DNA from: Apus apus | Taxonomy: Eukaryota > Chordata > Aves > Apodiformes > Apodidae | Assembly: GCF_020740795.1 (NCBI RefSeq) | Contig: NC_067282.1 | Span: 150,894,858-150,958,857, forward strand | Reading direction: 5' to 3' | Length of the DNA: 64,000 bases | Shown here: in pieces, positions 1 through 12,513 of the stretch | Position numbering within the stretch: position 1 is the stretch's first letter | Layout of the letters: each line of letters starts with the position of its first letter | The notes under the pieces: generated by a model | Database searches by the model: none | Told to the model about the DNA's origin: nothing | What the model saw: only the letters and a program-made list of their open reading frames with translations | Made by a program: the position numbers and the translations under genes

Positions 1-1987
1 GCCAGGAAGGAAGGGCAATGGGTGTTATTTGCAAACACTTTTGAGAAACAGATCCCCATTTGGAAGAGCTGACATTAGGCAGCACCTGGAGTGATGGTCT
101 CCTGAGCAGATCCAAGGTAAGGGAATCATTCACACCAGTCTCCTTAGTTGTCTGGAGGACCAGGAGGCACAAAGCCATTGTGCTGCACAGCAGTATACCA
201 CACTGCCATAACCACTACCTCTAAACATGATAAGTCCACTGGAAAACGCATCCTGTTACTAGTTCTGTTTTTCTTACTGTAAGGGATGTATGACAATCAG
301 TATAAAATTACCCAGTTAAAATTACCCCTGCATGCACTGAGAGGTGTGGAGTGGGAACTACACACAGATATGGGGCCTATCTAAGCCAAAATTGCCCCTT
401 TTGCCAGGGTCTGGAGGGTTGTTCAACAGTCCATACAGCATGCCCCAGGCACGATGGGGTAAGCAGCTGATCTGTGGGCAGAGAGGGGATTTGTGTGTCT
501 CCAGCTTCTCAGGATCAGTGACCAACAGAACCTGATTTTCCTGATCTGCAAGCCTTTGGTGTCAGAAAATAAGAAACTTTGGACTGAAGTAATATGATCT
601 GGCCACAGAAACCATCAACCTCAAAGTTCCCAGACTGGGAAAAATCCAATATGATTGTTGGGAGCTTAAAGCTCTGCAGAGATCCAGTAAGACAGGAGTA
701 AGTGCAACATCAATCTGCACAGGAGGGAGGATCCAAATGGTTTGGGTGCAGTGAGGTAGGCTCACCTCAGTTTGTGTGAAGGAATTAATTGTTGCATTTT
801 ATTCCAAGTTAATTGTGTGCACAATTCTCATCAGTATCGCATGGTCAGACTAAAATATTTCATTTTGTTTTGTTGTTTTTTCCTCAGCTACATTCCTGTT
901 CTTTGCAGAGGCAAAATCACTCATGAATCTTAAAGAGCTTTTGCACAGAATCAGCTCAACTAATGAAAAAACAGAAAAGATAGCCATAATCTCTTGAATC
1001 TACGTAGTAATATATAGCACTGATTCCATCAGGATGGGGAGGAAAGACATAAGAAAGATGGCCAGGTGCATTATGAATTTTTTGCAATATATTTCTTTAA
1101 AAAATGTGGAGGAGGGAGTATGACAGTATTTTAACAATACCATTATTTTACATCATCCTTCTCATTACTTATGGACAGGCTGATGCTGAGATTTAGCACA
1201 GGAAACCATTTTAAGAATCCATATATTCTTGGCTACAGTTCATGCCCTCAGACTGTGCCAGAACTCCAACTGAATGTTAAATATCTAATCTACCTATGCA
1301 TTTTTAATGCATGTGCTATCATCATATTGAAATAACACCGAGCACTAATGGCAACTATTTAAAAAAATAAACCAACAAAAAAAACCAAAAGCAAACAACC
1401 AAAACCCCCTCCCCCCCAACACTAAAATCCCAAACAAACATAAAAAAAGGCCATACCTAGAACCTGTATTGAAGCAGTAGCTGTAACCAAAACTGATCGA
1501 CACTGCAAAACCATTAATTCTTCCCAGAGACAATGTGCCATGCACAGTATAGTAAAAAGCATGGAATTAGATGTAAACGCACTTGCAGATAAGGTTTGCC
1601 AGACCGGGAACTTTTCATTTGGAAGATTTAGGCAATTCTGCAATCTATTCTTGTGCTGTCCCTTTGTTTGCCCTCAACTAAGCCACTTCAGGTGTGTTTA
1701 TCACTCAAGGCAAGATGAGTGATGGTTCTTCTGCCAATGCTCCACAGACTCGCTTTGGAGGTGGAAGACATATCAGCCTGCCAGCTCTCCCACACCGACC
1801 TGGTTTAAAGGAGGGATTCTGGTAACAGCAGAGCACCCTGTCTGTCAGACTTTTCTGTATCTGGGCTTGTTCTGTGGTCTCTGCACAGTACTGCCCTGCA
1901 GCATTTCAAGGCATTAGATCTCTAACCAAGCATTTACCTGGGAGGATATTCCTTTACAAATTTTGAGGACTGTCAGAGAAATTACAC

Positions 1988-2020
1988 GGGGGGTGGGGGG
2001 GTAAGGGGGTGGGAAGGGGG
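1988..2020 (+). other. G-run cluster with G-quadruplex potential
   Basis: Five runs of three to seven G separated by one to three bases (G6 T G7 TAA G5 T G3 AA G5). This exceeds the usual four-run criterion for an intramolecular G-quadruplex on the + strand. It is isolated in AT-leaning DNA. Confidence 0.7.
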
Positions 2021-2561
2021 AGCGGTTCTTTCCTACCGTGGTTTTTCTTGTCCAGTTAAGTACTGATGGCTTCAAGTCTAGGACTCTTCTTTAGTGTTTG
2101 TACAGACACAGCACAAGGGAGCTTCAATTCCAGTGGCAGCTGCTAAGCACCACTTCCGTATGTGACCACCAATATGAATTATTTGTGTATACCAAAGAAA
2201 CCAGATGACTGGGAGGAGCTATGTACCCACTTCTGAAAAGATGCTTAGCCCTTTATTTTTCTGTCTGCTTATAAAGACTTATAAATAAGTGAATATACAT
2301 AATTATTTTCCACAGAAAAACTTCAGTGATTGAACATTTGAAAAATAAATAAGGCTTGAGATCTGGAGAGAATGAGAGGCATGTTCCAGACCATGACATT
2401 TTCAGGATTTTAAAATGGTGTCTTTCATTTTTTATTTCTGGAACAAACATACTAAGTTCTCACTACTGCTCAAGTCTCTGATTCATTAACCTTTTTTCTT
2501 GAAAATAAAAAAAGACTCAGTGCAAGGGAAGAACTGGAGATTGGCTGTTACATAAGCAGTT

Positions 2562-2630
2562 AAAAAAAAAAAAAAAAAAAAAAAGAGAGATCTTATCTAT
2601 AATCTATCTATCTATATATATATATAATCT
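2562..2630 (+). repeat. Poly(A) tract followed by (TATC)n/(TA)n
   Basis: An A-run of 23 bases at 2562-2584, then a short purine bridge, then tetranucleotide tatc units and a TA run to 2630. This could be the A-tail of a retroposed sequence, but nothing recognisable precedes it. Confidence 0.85.
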
Positions 2631-3610
2631 ACACTACAGGAACAGATTTCCCCAAACCTAGTCCACTCCTTCCTGCCTTGTTAAAATAAACAGCTTAAAG
2701 CATTATTTCATTCATACTGCCTTCTGCAATATTCTGCTTTAGTTTTGCCTGCTATTAATCTAAAACATGCTTGCTTCAGTAGACAGGACCCAGTTCTGAG
2801 GAGTGATGCTTCCTCACTGGCAGAAGGTCTTTCTCTGTTAATAAGGAATGAAACCCTTGACTGAGAAAACATTTACAGCTCTGCAGCAGTTCACTAATGA
2901 CCTAAAGTGAGATTTCTATTCAATAATCCTCCACCAAACATAAATATGGATGCCTCTAATGCAAATACTGTTTCTGGGTTTTTGCTCACTCATTCTGTCA
3001 TTGACACACCTGAAACATATGGGTTCTCTGTTACATCCCAAAGGCAAACAGTATCACATTTATTTTCCCCAGGGAAATTAACTCCTCAGCTCATGTCTTT
3101 ACCCGAAGGTGTCCAAACACCACCACCTTCATTTCCTATTTCAGGTGTTGAAAAGCAGGCAAGGTGACTTATGCTCCTGATAGTTGCTTTTTTTTTTTCC
3201 TGGGAACATGATTTGTATTTTGTCTGTATTTCTTCTGGCAAACCTGGTGCTGTGGAAACAGTGTGACAGGAAGAAGTACCTCAGTTGCCTAAAGAATAAG
3301 CACCTAGTTCTTGACACCAGCTAAAGTTAGCTGAAATGAATCCCACTTGTAGTCACTGCTACTTTCTGGGTAGCTCAAAACTACCTGTTATAAGCTGCTC
3401 ATGCTGTGCCAGCAGTCTTGCTTCAATCAATGCAACACCTCACACAGTGAGACATGACCTAGCTAGAGGCAGAACTGATTTCCCTGTTCTCTAAATCAAT
3501 GATTTCTGTCATTGATTTTCCTTAGGGCCAAAAAAATTCTTTATCTTTAGCATAATGATCTAAGTATGGCCTTCCTAATTAAAAGCAAAGGTCTTTGTAG
3601 CCCAAAAGAT

Positions 3611-3641
3611 AAAAGAAAAGAAAAGAAAAGAAAAGAAAAGA
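3611..3641 (+). repeat. (AAAAG)n microsatellite
   Basis: Six tandem copies of AAAAG, preceded by a related aaaagat unit. A simple sequence repeat with no associated element seen. Confidence 0.9.
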
Positions 3642-3780
3642 ACATTAGAAGTCCAGGGTAGAGATTATCCCCATTCCCATTTAGCAGCTAGAAACGATGT
3701 TATTTCCTGAGCTTGTATCTGTGTTTATATCACTCAAAAAATACAGTCTTGTTTGGCCTAATGCAAACAGCTTTATTTAA

Positions 3781-4380
3781 TTGTTGTTGTTTAATTATAT
3801 TTGGGCTTTCAAAGTTTCCTGTGGCAATGAGTTCCACAGTCCCACGGAATACTTAAGAGTGCTTCTTCTAAACCTGCTAATAAATTGTTCCCTCCCTCCA
3901 GGGAACCTTTTCATCTTCTTCATGAAGTTTCTAGGTCTACATTTTCCACACCTACCTCATACAATTTTTTTACCCTGCCAGGAGACTGCAGAGGGCATTC
4001 AAGATGCGAGCACAGCATAGGTTTGCATGGCAAAAAAAAAGGTATGCCTTTTATCATGTTCTTTATCTCTTCCCCAATAATCTGTAATATTCCATTTGTC
4101 TTTTTGACCACTGCTAGCTTTGAGTCGATGTTTTTGAAGAATTATATGTAATGATTCTCCAATCTGTCTTCTGAGTGGTAATAGCTCATTTAGAGTCCAT
4201 CACCGTGAACATATAGTTAAGGCTGTTTTCCCCCATGTGCATTACTTTGCATTTATTGACATCAAATTTCATCTGACATTTTATTACCCAATCACTCAGC
4301 TTCTCAAGCTCCTTCTGCAAGCCTTCACAAACAGTTTTAGCTTTGGCTGCTGTAAATAACATGATGTCAGCAGCTGGCTA
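3781..4380 (-). repeat. Ancient amniote CR1/L3-type LINE relic
   Basis: The stretch closely follows, from memory, an old interspersed repeat abundant in turtles and crocodilians. Shared landmarks in order are ggcaatgagttccacag, ttcaagatgcgagcacag, tttgtctttttgaccactgc, gtgcattactttgcattta and aaatttcatctgacatttta. The first of these corresponds to the conserved CR1 3' segment read on the reverse strand, hence the minus call. It is much more diverged than the other CR1 copies in the window. Reading frames here are decayed and are not genes. Confidence 0.65.
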
Positions 4381-5030
4381 TGCCAATTCCCTATTCACCT
4401 CCTTCCCAAGGAGAGTATTTACAGGCCTGTTCTGACCGTGGGCGCACACCGACAAGATCTTTCATCTGTGAAACAGTCCCTACCTTCCAAGCTGCTCAAC
4501 CACCAGTGTGCCCTGACAGTCCCCAGCTTGCCCTGTGTCTTTGGGGTACCCAGGCCCCACGGCTTTCCCCTGCTCCTCGTAGAGACCCATGCTCACCCAC
4601 ACCGCCTTCCCACACTACAACTCCCTTTGTCCATTACCATCGCCCAGCCTCCCAGTCCCAGCCCAGGGGGGAGAGGAGCACAGCTGCAGTTCGCTTCCCG
4701 CTCATGGGTCCTGGAGAAGCTCCTTCCATCCAGCCCAGCCCGCGGTGCCCCGGGAGAGCAGGAGTCAGAGTGCTCAGCAGGAGGGTGGCAGGGAGGCTGC
4801 CAGGCCTGCGGCTGCGGGAGGGCTGCCTCATAAGATCGCACAAGAAGCGCTCCAGAGCTGGGAGCTTTTGGAGAGGTGTCTGTTAGTGCTACAGTCCCTG
4901 CTCCGTGCTGGCAGTGCCAGCCATCCCGTGCTGCGCCCACTGCCGTGGTCCTTCCCGAGCCAGAGCGCTGCCACAGCACTTAACATTTCCTATAGGGGTC
5001 ATCGCGACAGTGGGAGATGAATGCTTTCAC
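4381..5030. other. GC-rich non-repetitive patch
   Basis: About 650 bases of clearly higher GC than the neighbouring sequence, with several CpGs (for example around cccgcggtgccccgggag near 4740) and overlapping open frames of 128-168 codons on both strands. Such frames are expected in stop-poor GC-rich DNA. None of the translations is recognised. It could be a small CpG island or upstream regulatory element, or simply a compositional island. It lies between the old LINE relic and a younger CR1 copy. Confidence 0.4.
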
Positions 5031-5179
5031 AGGAAGAAGAAAAAAAACCAAACAAAATAAAATCCTGATCAGTGTTCTGTTCACATCTTTCCTAAAGGGA
5101 GGTGGGACAAGAAAATTAAAGTGAAGCTCTTGAAGAGGAAAACCTAATAAACAGGCAGCCCAGGACCCTGACAGGTCTT

Positions 5180-5548
5180 AGAATCATGGAATCACTAAGG
5201 TTGGTTAGAGATTACCAAGCTCCAACCCCCCTGCCATGAGCAGGGAACCCTACCACTAGACCAGGTTGCACAAAACCTCATCCAACCTGGCCTTAAAAAA
5301 CCTCCAGAGATGGGGCATCAACAACCTCCCTGGGCAACCCATTCCAGTTCCTCACCACCCTTATAGTGAAGAATTTCTTCCTAATATCTAACCTAAATCT
5401 CCCCTTTCTCAGTTTAAAACCATTACCCCTTGTCCTATCACTATCTTCCCTGATGAAAAGCCCCTCCCCAGCTTTCCTGTAGGCCCCTTTCAAGTACTGG
5501 AAGGCTGCTATAAGGTCTGCTCGGAGCCTTCTCTTCTCTAGGCTGAAT
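5180..5548 (-). mobile_element. CR1 LINE, 5'-truncated 3' end
   Basis: Reverse-strand CR1: the tail lies at 5180 (agaatcatggaatcac), followed by the typical segments ccaacccccctgccatgagc, ccctgggcaacccattccag and gaatttcttcctaatatcta. It breaks off within ORF2 near 5548. The antisense reading frame across it is part of decayed ORF2, not a separate gene. It is moderately diverged and non-functional. Confidence 0.92.
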
Positions 5549-8500
5549 TAGTACTTTTCATCAGGAACTTACCTTACTTAACTCAGAACTTACTGCTTTT
5601 GATACCATGCTGCTAGATGCTGGCAGAGCAGCTGTCAATGCTGTATGGTGCAGGCTGAAAAAAGCTCAGGAAGAAGTAGCTTTCTAGTTCATTCTTAACT
5701 GGCTCAGAGATGGGGCACTGAGAATGAAGGGTTAATCTCCCTCACTCTGAGCAGCACTGTATGTTGATGCAAAAGCCAATGCTGTAAAAGATTCTTCACC
5801 AAGATCACTCCTGGAATAGGACTAAGTAACCTGTTTGGGACTCTGTGCTAGCCCAGATAGTTTAATGGGTCTTGGAAACAGCATCTCAGCACAGCAAATT
5901 TCAGCACAATCCTACCTGGAGGAACCAGTATGTTTGAAACTAGCCCATACATCTCTACCTCATGTAGTGCTGACATGCCCTGATGCACCTATAAGGAAGT
6001 TCAGATACAAATGTTCAAACTTCAGCCATGGTTTAGCTCATCTTAGTGCAGCTCATTCCATGAAGGGCAGCATAAAGATATAACAAGATTTTGTAACATT
6101 TTTGTTTTCATAAGATCACTGTATTAACTGGGCAGCTGTCATCTTACACTCAGAAATGTCTGCTTGTTCTATAGTTTTACAGCACCTCGCACAAGGAAGT
6201 TCTAAGTTGCTAAAGGAGGAATAATCTGTAAACTCAGTCTAGTATCCAGAGAAGTCCAGGTGGAAGCTAAATTTAGGAGAATCAAACAAGCACAGACTTC
6301 AAGCTCAATTAGTGCTATGACTACAGTCCCCACGTTAGTAGAAAATTGCATCATTTTGGAGCATGTTTCCAAGTCCACAGCTTCCAACCTATTATTTGTG
6401 ACTGCAGGCTGTTGGTCTGAAGGCTACACGTTTGGACTCTGTATAGGGAGGACCCACTGCAAGGATGAATGCAGCTGTGATGTGAAGACACAGAGCCATT
6501 CTCTCTTTGTCTGACCTGTGCTGTTTGGCCTGGGTGAAACTTAAGATGCCAAATGAGGCATTACATCATCCTTGATCAGAAAGCTTTATAACAGTTGTAA
6601 CTGTAAGCCAAAAAGCAAAACCTCATCTGATCAATATTCCAGGCCAGCCAACACAAGAATCAGGCACATTGCAGAAATTGCAAATGGCTTCACTCCTTTT
6701 GTCTGTGCTCCTCCATATGCTCCGACTGCACTGTGTTAGTGTGAGCCAAACACTAATTCTTTTCTCATCCATGAACCAAGTATAGACAAGCAGTGCAGAA
6801 AGTGCAATAACCTTATTTCCTCCACGTGGAAAGGTCTCTAGTGCACTTGAAATCCAGAACTTGAGCTGTGGCCCAGGGACACTCAGCCAGCACCCCAGGC
6901 AGGAATCTTGGCTGCATGGACATGAAGAGTACACAGATGGTTTGTTGGTCATGTTCTGCCATTCAGAAGACCACTAAGCAAATGCTTGTAGTCATTCTCT
7001 TTCTGTCTCAGGAAGCAAAGGAACATATTCTCAAACTGCACTCATTGCAGCTTCCTGGATTTTATTAGCTCAGTTACACATGGTGAAAAGTTCTTAATGG
7101 AAAGATTTTTGTGGAAGGCAGAGACTGTCTCTTTGAGTGTGAAGCAGGAAAATAAAGAGATTATGCTGCAGCTCTCCTTGGTTCTCCATATGCCCACTAT
7201 CCAGGCTGGATATTAACTGTGCACAGTCACCTGTGGACACTCCACATGAACAGCTACACTATTTTTACATCCAAATAGGTCATCTGCATGGTGCTACATG
7301 GCCCCGAGCGGGACACTGTCTCTGCTGGACATTGGCTTGAGCATCTCTGCACTGACATGCTCTCTCTCCCCATCCTCTTCTCTGTTGCATCCTCACTGTG
7401 CACTCTACCCTGTTTCAAATACATTCGGTGCCAGTTGTCGTACTACTTTTTATGAATCATGTTATGCCATCTGTATGGCTATTACCTTGCACTATCAAGA
7501 GAGAACAGTTTTTGGCTATGTTTGACTCTGTGTTTGTGTGTGTGTGCACACATTTTTTTTTACTGCTGTGTAGCTGTGATGTATTAAGGTGGAGCCAACT
7601 GACTCTTTAGCCATTTAGCTTGTTATGCCTGAGGAGGATTTTTATTGGAACATGATATTTCAATTATAACCTATAAGCTCAAAGTCCAAAATATGCATCC
7701 TCAGAACCCTTGAGTCTCAGAAAATTAATATTTAATTTGGTAGTTCTGTCATGTGGGCATTAATGACAAAGCAGAGACACTCTGCAAACTTGATCCAGCC
7801 ACTGTTTCAATCAAAGGAACTTTTTGGTTTACTTTTATGGAAGCCAAGCTGGGCCTTGAACACACAATGTTTCAACTTTGTTTAAATGTTTAAATGAAAA
7901 TATAGATCTTCAGGTATAAGCAGGAGAATGCTTGAATGCAGCATTCAAATGCCTTTTAATGTCCTTGGCAGTGAAGTTTTATTTATTTCATACAATTTCT
8001 AAATAATTAATTTCAGCATACGAAATGGGGTCTAGATGTCCTTCCTGTGTCACTAATGTTAGTCAGGTGACAGGTTACATATATTGTTAACTGAGCACTA
8101 ATTTGAAAGTAACATATTTGGAGATGTAAAAACAATGTGAGTTTGCACTTCACATTCTTCCATAGTTCCTCAAAGGAACTGATTTAAAATAGGAAGGGGT
8201 GGGTAATTATAAACTGATTCTTAACCTCATCTCACCTCTACTGTTATTGTACCACCATGTAAATGAGATTAAGAAAAGCATTTCCAAAAAAAAGCCACCA
8301 AAAAAACTGACAATGACTGCCTTGTGTATTCACTCAGCCATGTCAACAGGATAGTCAGCCATAGTATCCTGTGGATAAAGCACATACCAGGCTGTACCTG
8401 CCTTTGCAGAGCCAGAGGAACAAATCTAGATGAGACAGGCATGTGCCTGGGGCTCCAGCTCTGCTTTGATGACTGTAACATCTCTGTTTTCATTATTGAG

Positions 8501-9842
8501 AAAAGCTTTTAGCCTGCCCAGCCATGAAGCAAAGCTAGAAATGGCAACCTGTATGTCATGGACAGAGCAACATCTGCTTGAATCTGCTGTCAGTCTCCAG
8601 CAGAGGGAAGGGCTGTACCTAAAGCTAAAGCGAAATTACAGGCACTTTTGGTTCTTTTCCCCCTCTAAATAAATAAAGAAGACAGAAAAGATTTTTCACT
8701 TTTAAAAATGGTGCTCTCATGAATTTCATAAAAAGAGCACTAACAATCTGGAAATGTTTTCATTTTTCAAACTTACTCTCATAATAATACAACTAAATGG
8801 AACATTTCAGCCTATTAGTTTTATTTTTGGCAACCTAAACTATGAATAAGCTTCAGTATTTAATCAGAAAGGAAACTCACTGCCCTGTTATGTTACCACT
8901 AGTGTGGGCAGGGGTGAGAGAAGGGGGAGGGACCTTGCACCAGCTGACCCTAACAGCCCCCAAACACCCTTGTCCAGATTTCTCTTTGGCTGTGCAAGGG
9001 GGCTTCTCAGTGCCTGGCTTTGACTGTGCACAGCTCAGCTGCTCTGTGCTCTGTTGAGGTCGGGGTGCAGGGGGTGGTAAATATTTGTTTTCTCCTCAGG
9101 GTGGGCCATGGAAACATTTACTGCATCAGAAAATAGCACTACTTTGTAGTCCTTTTTCAGTGCCTTGCCAGCAGTGACTGACAGCTCATCACCAAAGGAG
9201 GCTGAATGAGCCAGGAGCAAACTGCAGAGAGGAGTGATCTACCTACCAGCTCCCGAGTAGAGGTATTAGCCTCAAAACCCCTCTCTTGCTTTCTGTACTG
9301 AAAAATGTCCTTTCATCCCTTTCAGAGATTGTCTGAACCAGGCAATCCTCATTCTGTCTCCCCTTCCTCTTCCCCTGCCTGCAGCAGAGGGGCTGTGGGG
9401 AGTGCCAGAGACACCATGGTTTTAGTACCTCCTGGGAGTTGTGGAGGACACAGACAATAGATCGAAATCAGCAGAGTGAAGGGGATTTGGGGGCCATGAC
9501 TGAGGGAGAGTTGATGCAAATGAGTCACTTTTCAGGTAATTCATCAGTCCTGCCTGTGAGACAGATCCTCCCACCTTATGCAGGATTCTGATCATCTGCA
9601 AAAGCTTTTAGTATGTCTTGATGCATCTGCCTCCTAATGTATGAGCAGAAGCAATCTCAAGTCTGGCATTGCCTTAGCTTTCCAGTACTTGACTCTGCAA
9701 CCTCAGCTAATAATGTTCTTTAGACGGACTTTCCGGTATGTGATTTTATGGATGAAAAGCAGACAGTGCACTTGAAGAGAGGCCAGGCTGGCACACAGCT
9801 ACAGAAGGGTTGCTTTCCTACTATAAACTGCAAAGGAAGAAT

Positions 9843-9950
9843 GAAAAAAAACCCAAACAACAAAGAAACAAAAAACCCACCAAAAAAACCCCAAACCCAA
9901 AACACAAAAAACCCCGCAACAAACCAACAAACAAAAAGCAAAACACACAA
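9843..9950 (+). repeat. A/C-rich low-complexity tract
   Basis: A run of a and c with almost no t, made of irregular caaa/ccaaaa units. The two opposing open frames over it are compositional artefacts (poly-Lys/Asn/Thr on + and poly-Phe/Gly on -). Confidence 0.85.
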
Positions 9951-10652
9951 CTCTATAGCTGACACAATTTGAATAGCCTGTGGCAGCATCACATCAGAAA
10001 ATATAGAAATATGTTTAAAATGTCTGTGGTTACAAAAACATAGGGTGGCTGCTTGCAGGAAATTTATTTGAAGTGCAGGAAAGTGGCTATGTTAGGTGTC
10101 ATGCAGGGGAAGCATACTAGGGCTTAAAACTGCCCTAAAGGTGTAAGTGGCTTTAGCAGCTGGAGTTAAACTTTGTCTCAGGTGTATGTAGTTTGTGGGC
10201 CAGACCACAAAAAGACCTGCAGTCAGATGAAGGTCAGAAGTCTCAATTTTCCCTGAAGTTTGAGTTCCTGTGCCACTACACAAATAGAAATACCATGACT
10301 CGGAGAGCAACTTAAGAAGGAAAACCACCCAAACCATACTTTTGCCCTGTGATTCGACAATTTATTTTGGTGTGTAGCTCGAGCCCCCAGCAGAACTCCT
10401 CCCACCTGTGTAGATTTGAAGATGTCCTGCCTTTTCCAAACCCTAATAGTGACTTGCCCTCTAATCCTGTGATTCCATGAGTCAGAAGTACATCTCTCTT
10501 CCCCTACCTCTGCTACTTCAGCACTTGGCCTTTCTCTGGAGGGATGCAACAAAGAAGCTCTTAATGGGTCCCCATGGGACATCACAGGGAAGTCCAGGAG
10601 TGAGGAAGAACATCAGGCACATAATTCATGACCTGCCTCGGGCAGAAGGGGG

Positions 10653-10688
10653 CAAACAACAACACCAGCAGCAACAACAACAACAATT
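10653..10688 (+). repeat. (CAA)n microsatellite
   Basis: Interrupted CAA/CAG trinucleotide units ending in four pure caa copies. It would read as poly-Gln in one frame, but the frame is short and not a recognised gene. Confidence 0.85.
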
Positions 10689-11844
10689 TAAAAAAAACAG
10701 CTCTTCTCTCTAGAGTGGATTAATAGGGGCTCTCACTGGAACCCATTAAACAAAAGAAAGTGCTGAAAGCCTAGGAATATTGTGCATTTCATCATTTTCT
10801 CAGGATCCCCAGGGAGAGGACGGGAAAAGTTGCAATGCTACTGAAGTGGAGGGAAGGAGCCTGGGAGAGGGCTGGCTTGGGAAGGGAAAGCACTGCCAGG
10901 TGAGAAGGGCTGCTATCTCCTCAGTAAGTGGATGAACGTCTGCTTGGTGTGCCTGCAGCTGATACTTTTCCTTCTCTAGTCTGTACACAGATATCTTGTG
11001 CTCTCCCAAGATTTTGCAGAGCCCCAGTGGACTGTTTACTTGTTTTGCCATTCTGCCATCTGGCCAGCCTGACACGACTGCCACTGGCAGAGGGTGAAAT
11101 TTTGATATAATGTCTAAGTTTGGAAGTGATATTTTCTGCAGGTTTTGTAAGCAAAACTAATGAATCACTGCAGTACAATTTCTTTTACCCTCTCTTCATG
11201 GGTTGGACCTGAATATTAGCACTGACAAAGGTGCTGAGGTGACAGGACAGGTTGTAAATATAGTATCTCCCAGTCTGCTCTGCTGGTGTATCTTGCTCCT
11301 GCCCAGTATCTTCTCCTGCTATCAAGACTTTATATCTAGCACTGTCGCTACTCTTTTAAATGAATAGTTTATTCTCATCTTGGAACTCCCTTTGGATGGC
11401 TTTGAGGACACCTCTTCATGCCTTCCTGCCATTCCTGTTCATGACCTACACAGAAATTCAATAATACAGATCATCTCAGCTCCCAGCTCATCCTGACAAA
11501 ACACTTAAAGTCTTGTCAGGCAAGAGGCCTTTTGGCCCAGCAGGGCCTGGATCATGATCAGTTAACTCCTTACACTTTGTGGGATAAGTAGGGTTTGGAG
11601 TATTCTACAAGAAAAAGCATTAATGTCACTTTTCCTATTATTGATTTAATTAAAACTGCATGTCTTGGTGCTGGAAATTCTGAAGTTTAAAGAAGACAGG
11701 ATGGTTCTTATCTTCTTCTGTGCTTTCTAGAATAAGTCATCTGGAAAAAAAAAACAAAACAAAACAAAAAAAAGGGCTGTAGTGACCAGTCTTTAACTGA
11801 TTTTAATTTACTGGCTTGTTTTATAGGCACTGTATGCTTTCTAC

Positions 11845-12303
11845 AGCTTTATGAGAAGGGGAAGTGGAGAGGGAAGTGCTGATCTCCTCTCCATGAAGTC
11901 CCATGAGAGAACATGTGGGAATGGTTGTTGATGCCCCATCCCTGGAGGATTTTAAGTTCAAGCTGGATGAGGTTTTGTGCAACCTGATCTAGTGGTAGGG
12001 TTCTCTGCTCATGGGAGGGGGGTTGGAACTTGATGATCTTTAAGGTCCTTTCCAACCTTTATGATTCTGATTCTAAAGCTGCACCAGGGGAGGCTGAGAC
12101 TGGACACTGGGAAGCATTTCTTTACTGAGAGGGTGGTCAGACACTGGAACAGGCTTCCAGAGAAGAGGTCAATGCCCTATCCCTGTGTCAGTGTTTAAGA
12201 GGCATTTGGACAGTGCCCTTAAAAACATGTTTTAACTTGGTCAGCCCTGAATTGATCAGACAGTTGGTCCAGATGATCACTGTAGAACTCTTCTAACTGA
12301 AAT
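11845..12303 (+). mobile_element. Older CR1 LINE copy, split by a younger CR1 insertion
   Basis: Two parts, about 11845-11925 and 12075-12303, read as one CR1 3' region when joined: a gtgctgatctcctctcc motif and cacatgtggga-type sequence on the left, then gctgcaccaggggaggctga, tttctttactgagagggtgg and gtccagatgatcactgtag on the right. Its tail has grown into a pentanucleotide array. The gap is filled exactly by another CR1 3' end. Confidence 0.8.
11926..12074 (+). mobile_element. Younger CR1 3' end nested in an older CR1
   Basis: A short 5'-truncated CR1 (about 149 bp) running from gttgatgccccatccctgg through ggttggaacttgatgatctt to a tail of gattctgattct. It lies within another CR1 of the same strand, so it inserted later. 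No clear target-site duplication was identified. Confidence 0.8.
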
Positions 12304-12427
12304 TGCCTATTCTATTCTATTCTATTCTATTCTATTCTATTCTATTCTATTCTATTCTATTCTATTCTATTCTATTCTATTCTATTCTATTCTATTCTAT
12401 TCTATCCTATTCCATTCCATTCCATTC
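12304..12427 (+). repeat. (TATTC)n pentanucleotide microsatellite at a CR1 tail
   Basis: About 20 uninterrupted copies of TATTC up to roughly 12404, then degenerate units (tcctat, tccattccat) to 12427. It directly follows the CR1 3' end, so it probably grew from the CR1 tail repeat. The length is likely to vary between individuals. Confidence 0.95.
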
Positions 12428-12513
12428 TGGCCTTGGCAGTGCTAGGTTGACATTGGACTAGAAGACTTTAAAGGTCTTTCCCAACATATAAGGTTTCTAT
12501 TATTCCATTCTAT
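12428..12513 (+). mobile_element. CR1 3' end fragment
   Basis: A short piece with the CR1 terminal signature: ttggcagtgctaggttgaca, gactagaagactttaaaggt, then ctttcccaacata and a decayed ATTCTAT-type tail. It abuts the pentanucleotide array, making this a pile-up of three CR1 pieces. Confidence 0.7.

Larger units (their letters stand above)
1..3780. other. Intergenic sequence without recognised genes
   Basis: AT-leaning sequence with short open frames only, none recognised. Notable items are an A/C-rich low-complexity stretch at about 1360-1450, a G-run cluster at 1988-2020, and simple repeats at 2562-2630 and 3611-3641. No CR1 copy was recognised. Confidence 0.6.
5549..11844. other. Intergenic sequence without recognised genes
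   Basis: No gene or clear interspersed repeat was recognised. It contains a TG-rich patch near 7535-7550, an A/C-rich low-complexity stretch at about 9843-9950, a (CAA)n tract at 10653-10688 and an A-rich run at about 11743-11774. A G-rich segment near 8905-8932 is a weaker quadruplex candidate. The open frames are short and unlike any family I know. Confidence 0.55.

Noticed and set aside
4380..5020. Overlapping ORFs of 128-168 codons on both strands as genes
   Set aside because: GC-rich, stop-poor composition explains them, and no translation resembles a known protein.
12304..12427. Tandem array considered as a CRISPR-like or satellite repeat
   Set aside because: A simple five-base unit with no spacers, directly continuing a CR1 tail: a microsatellite.
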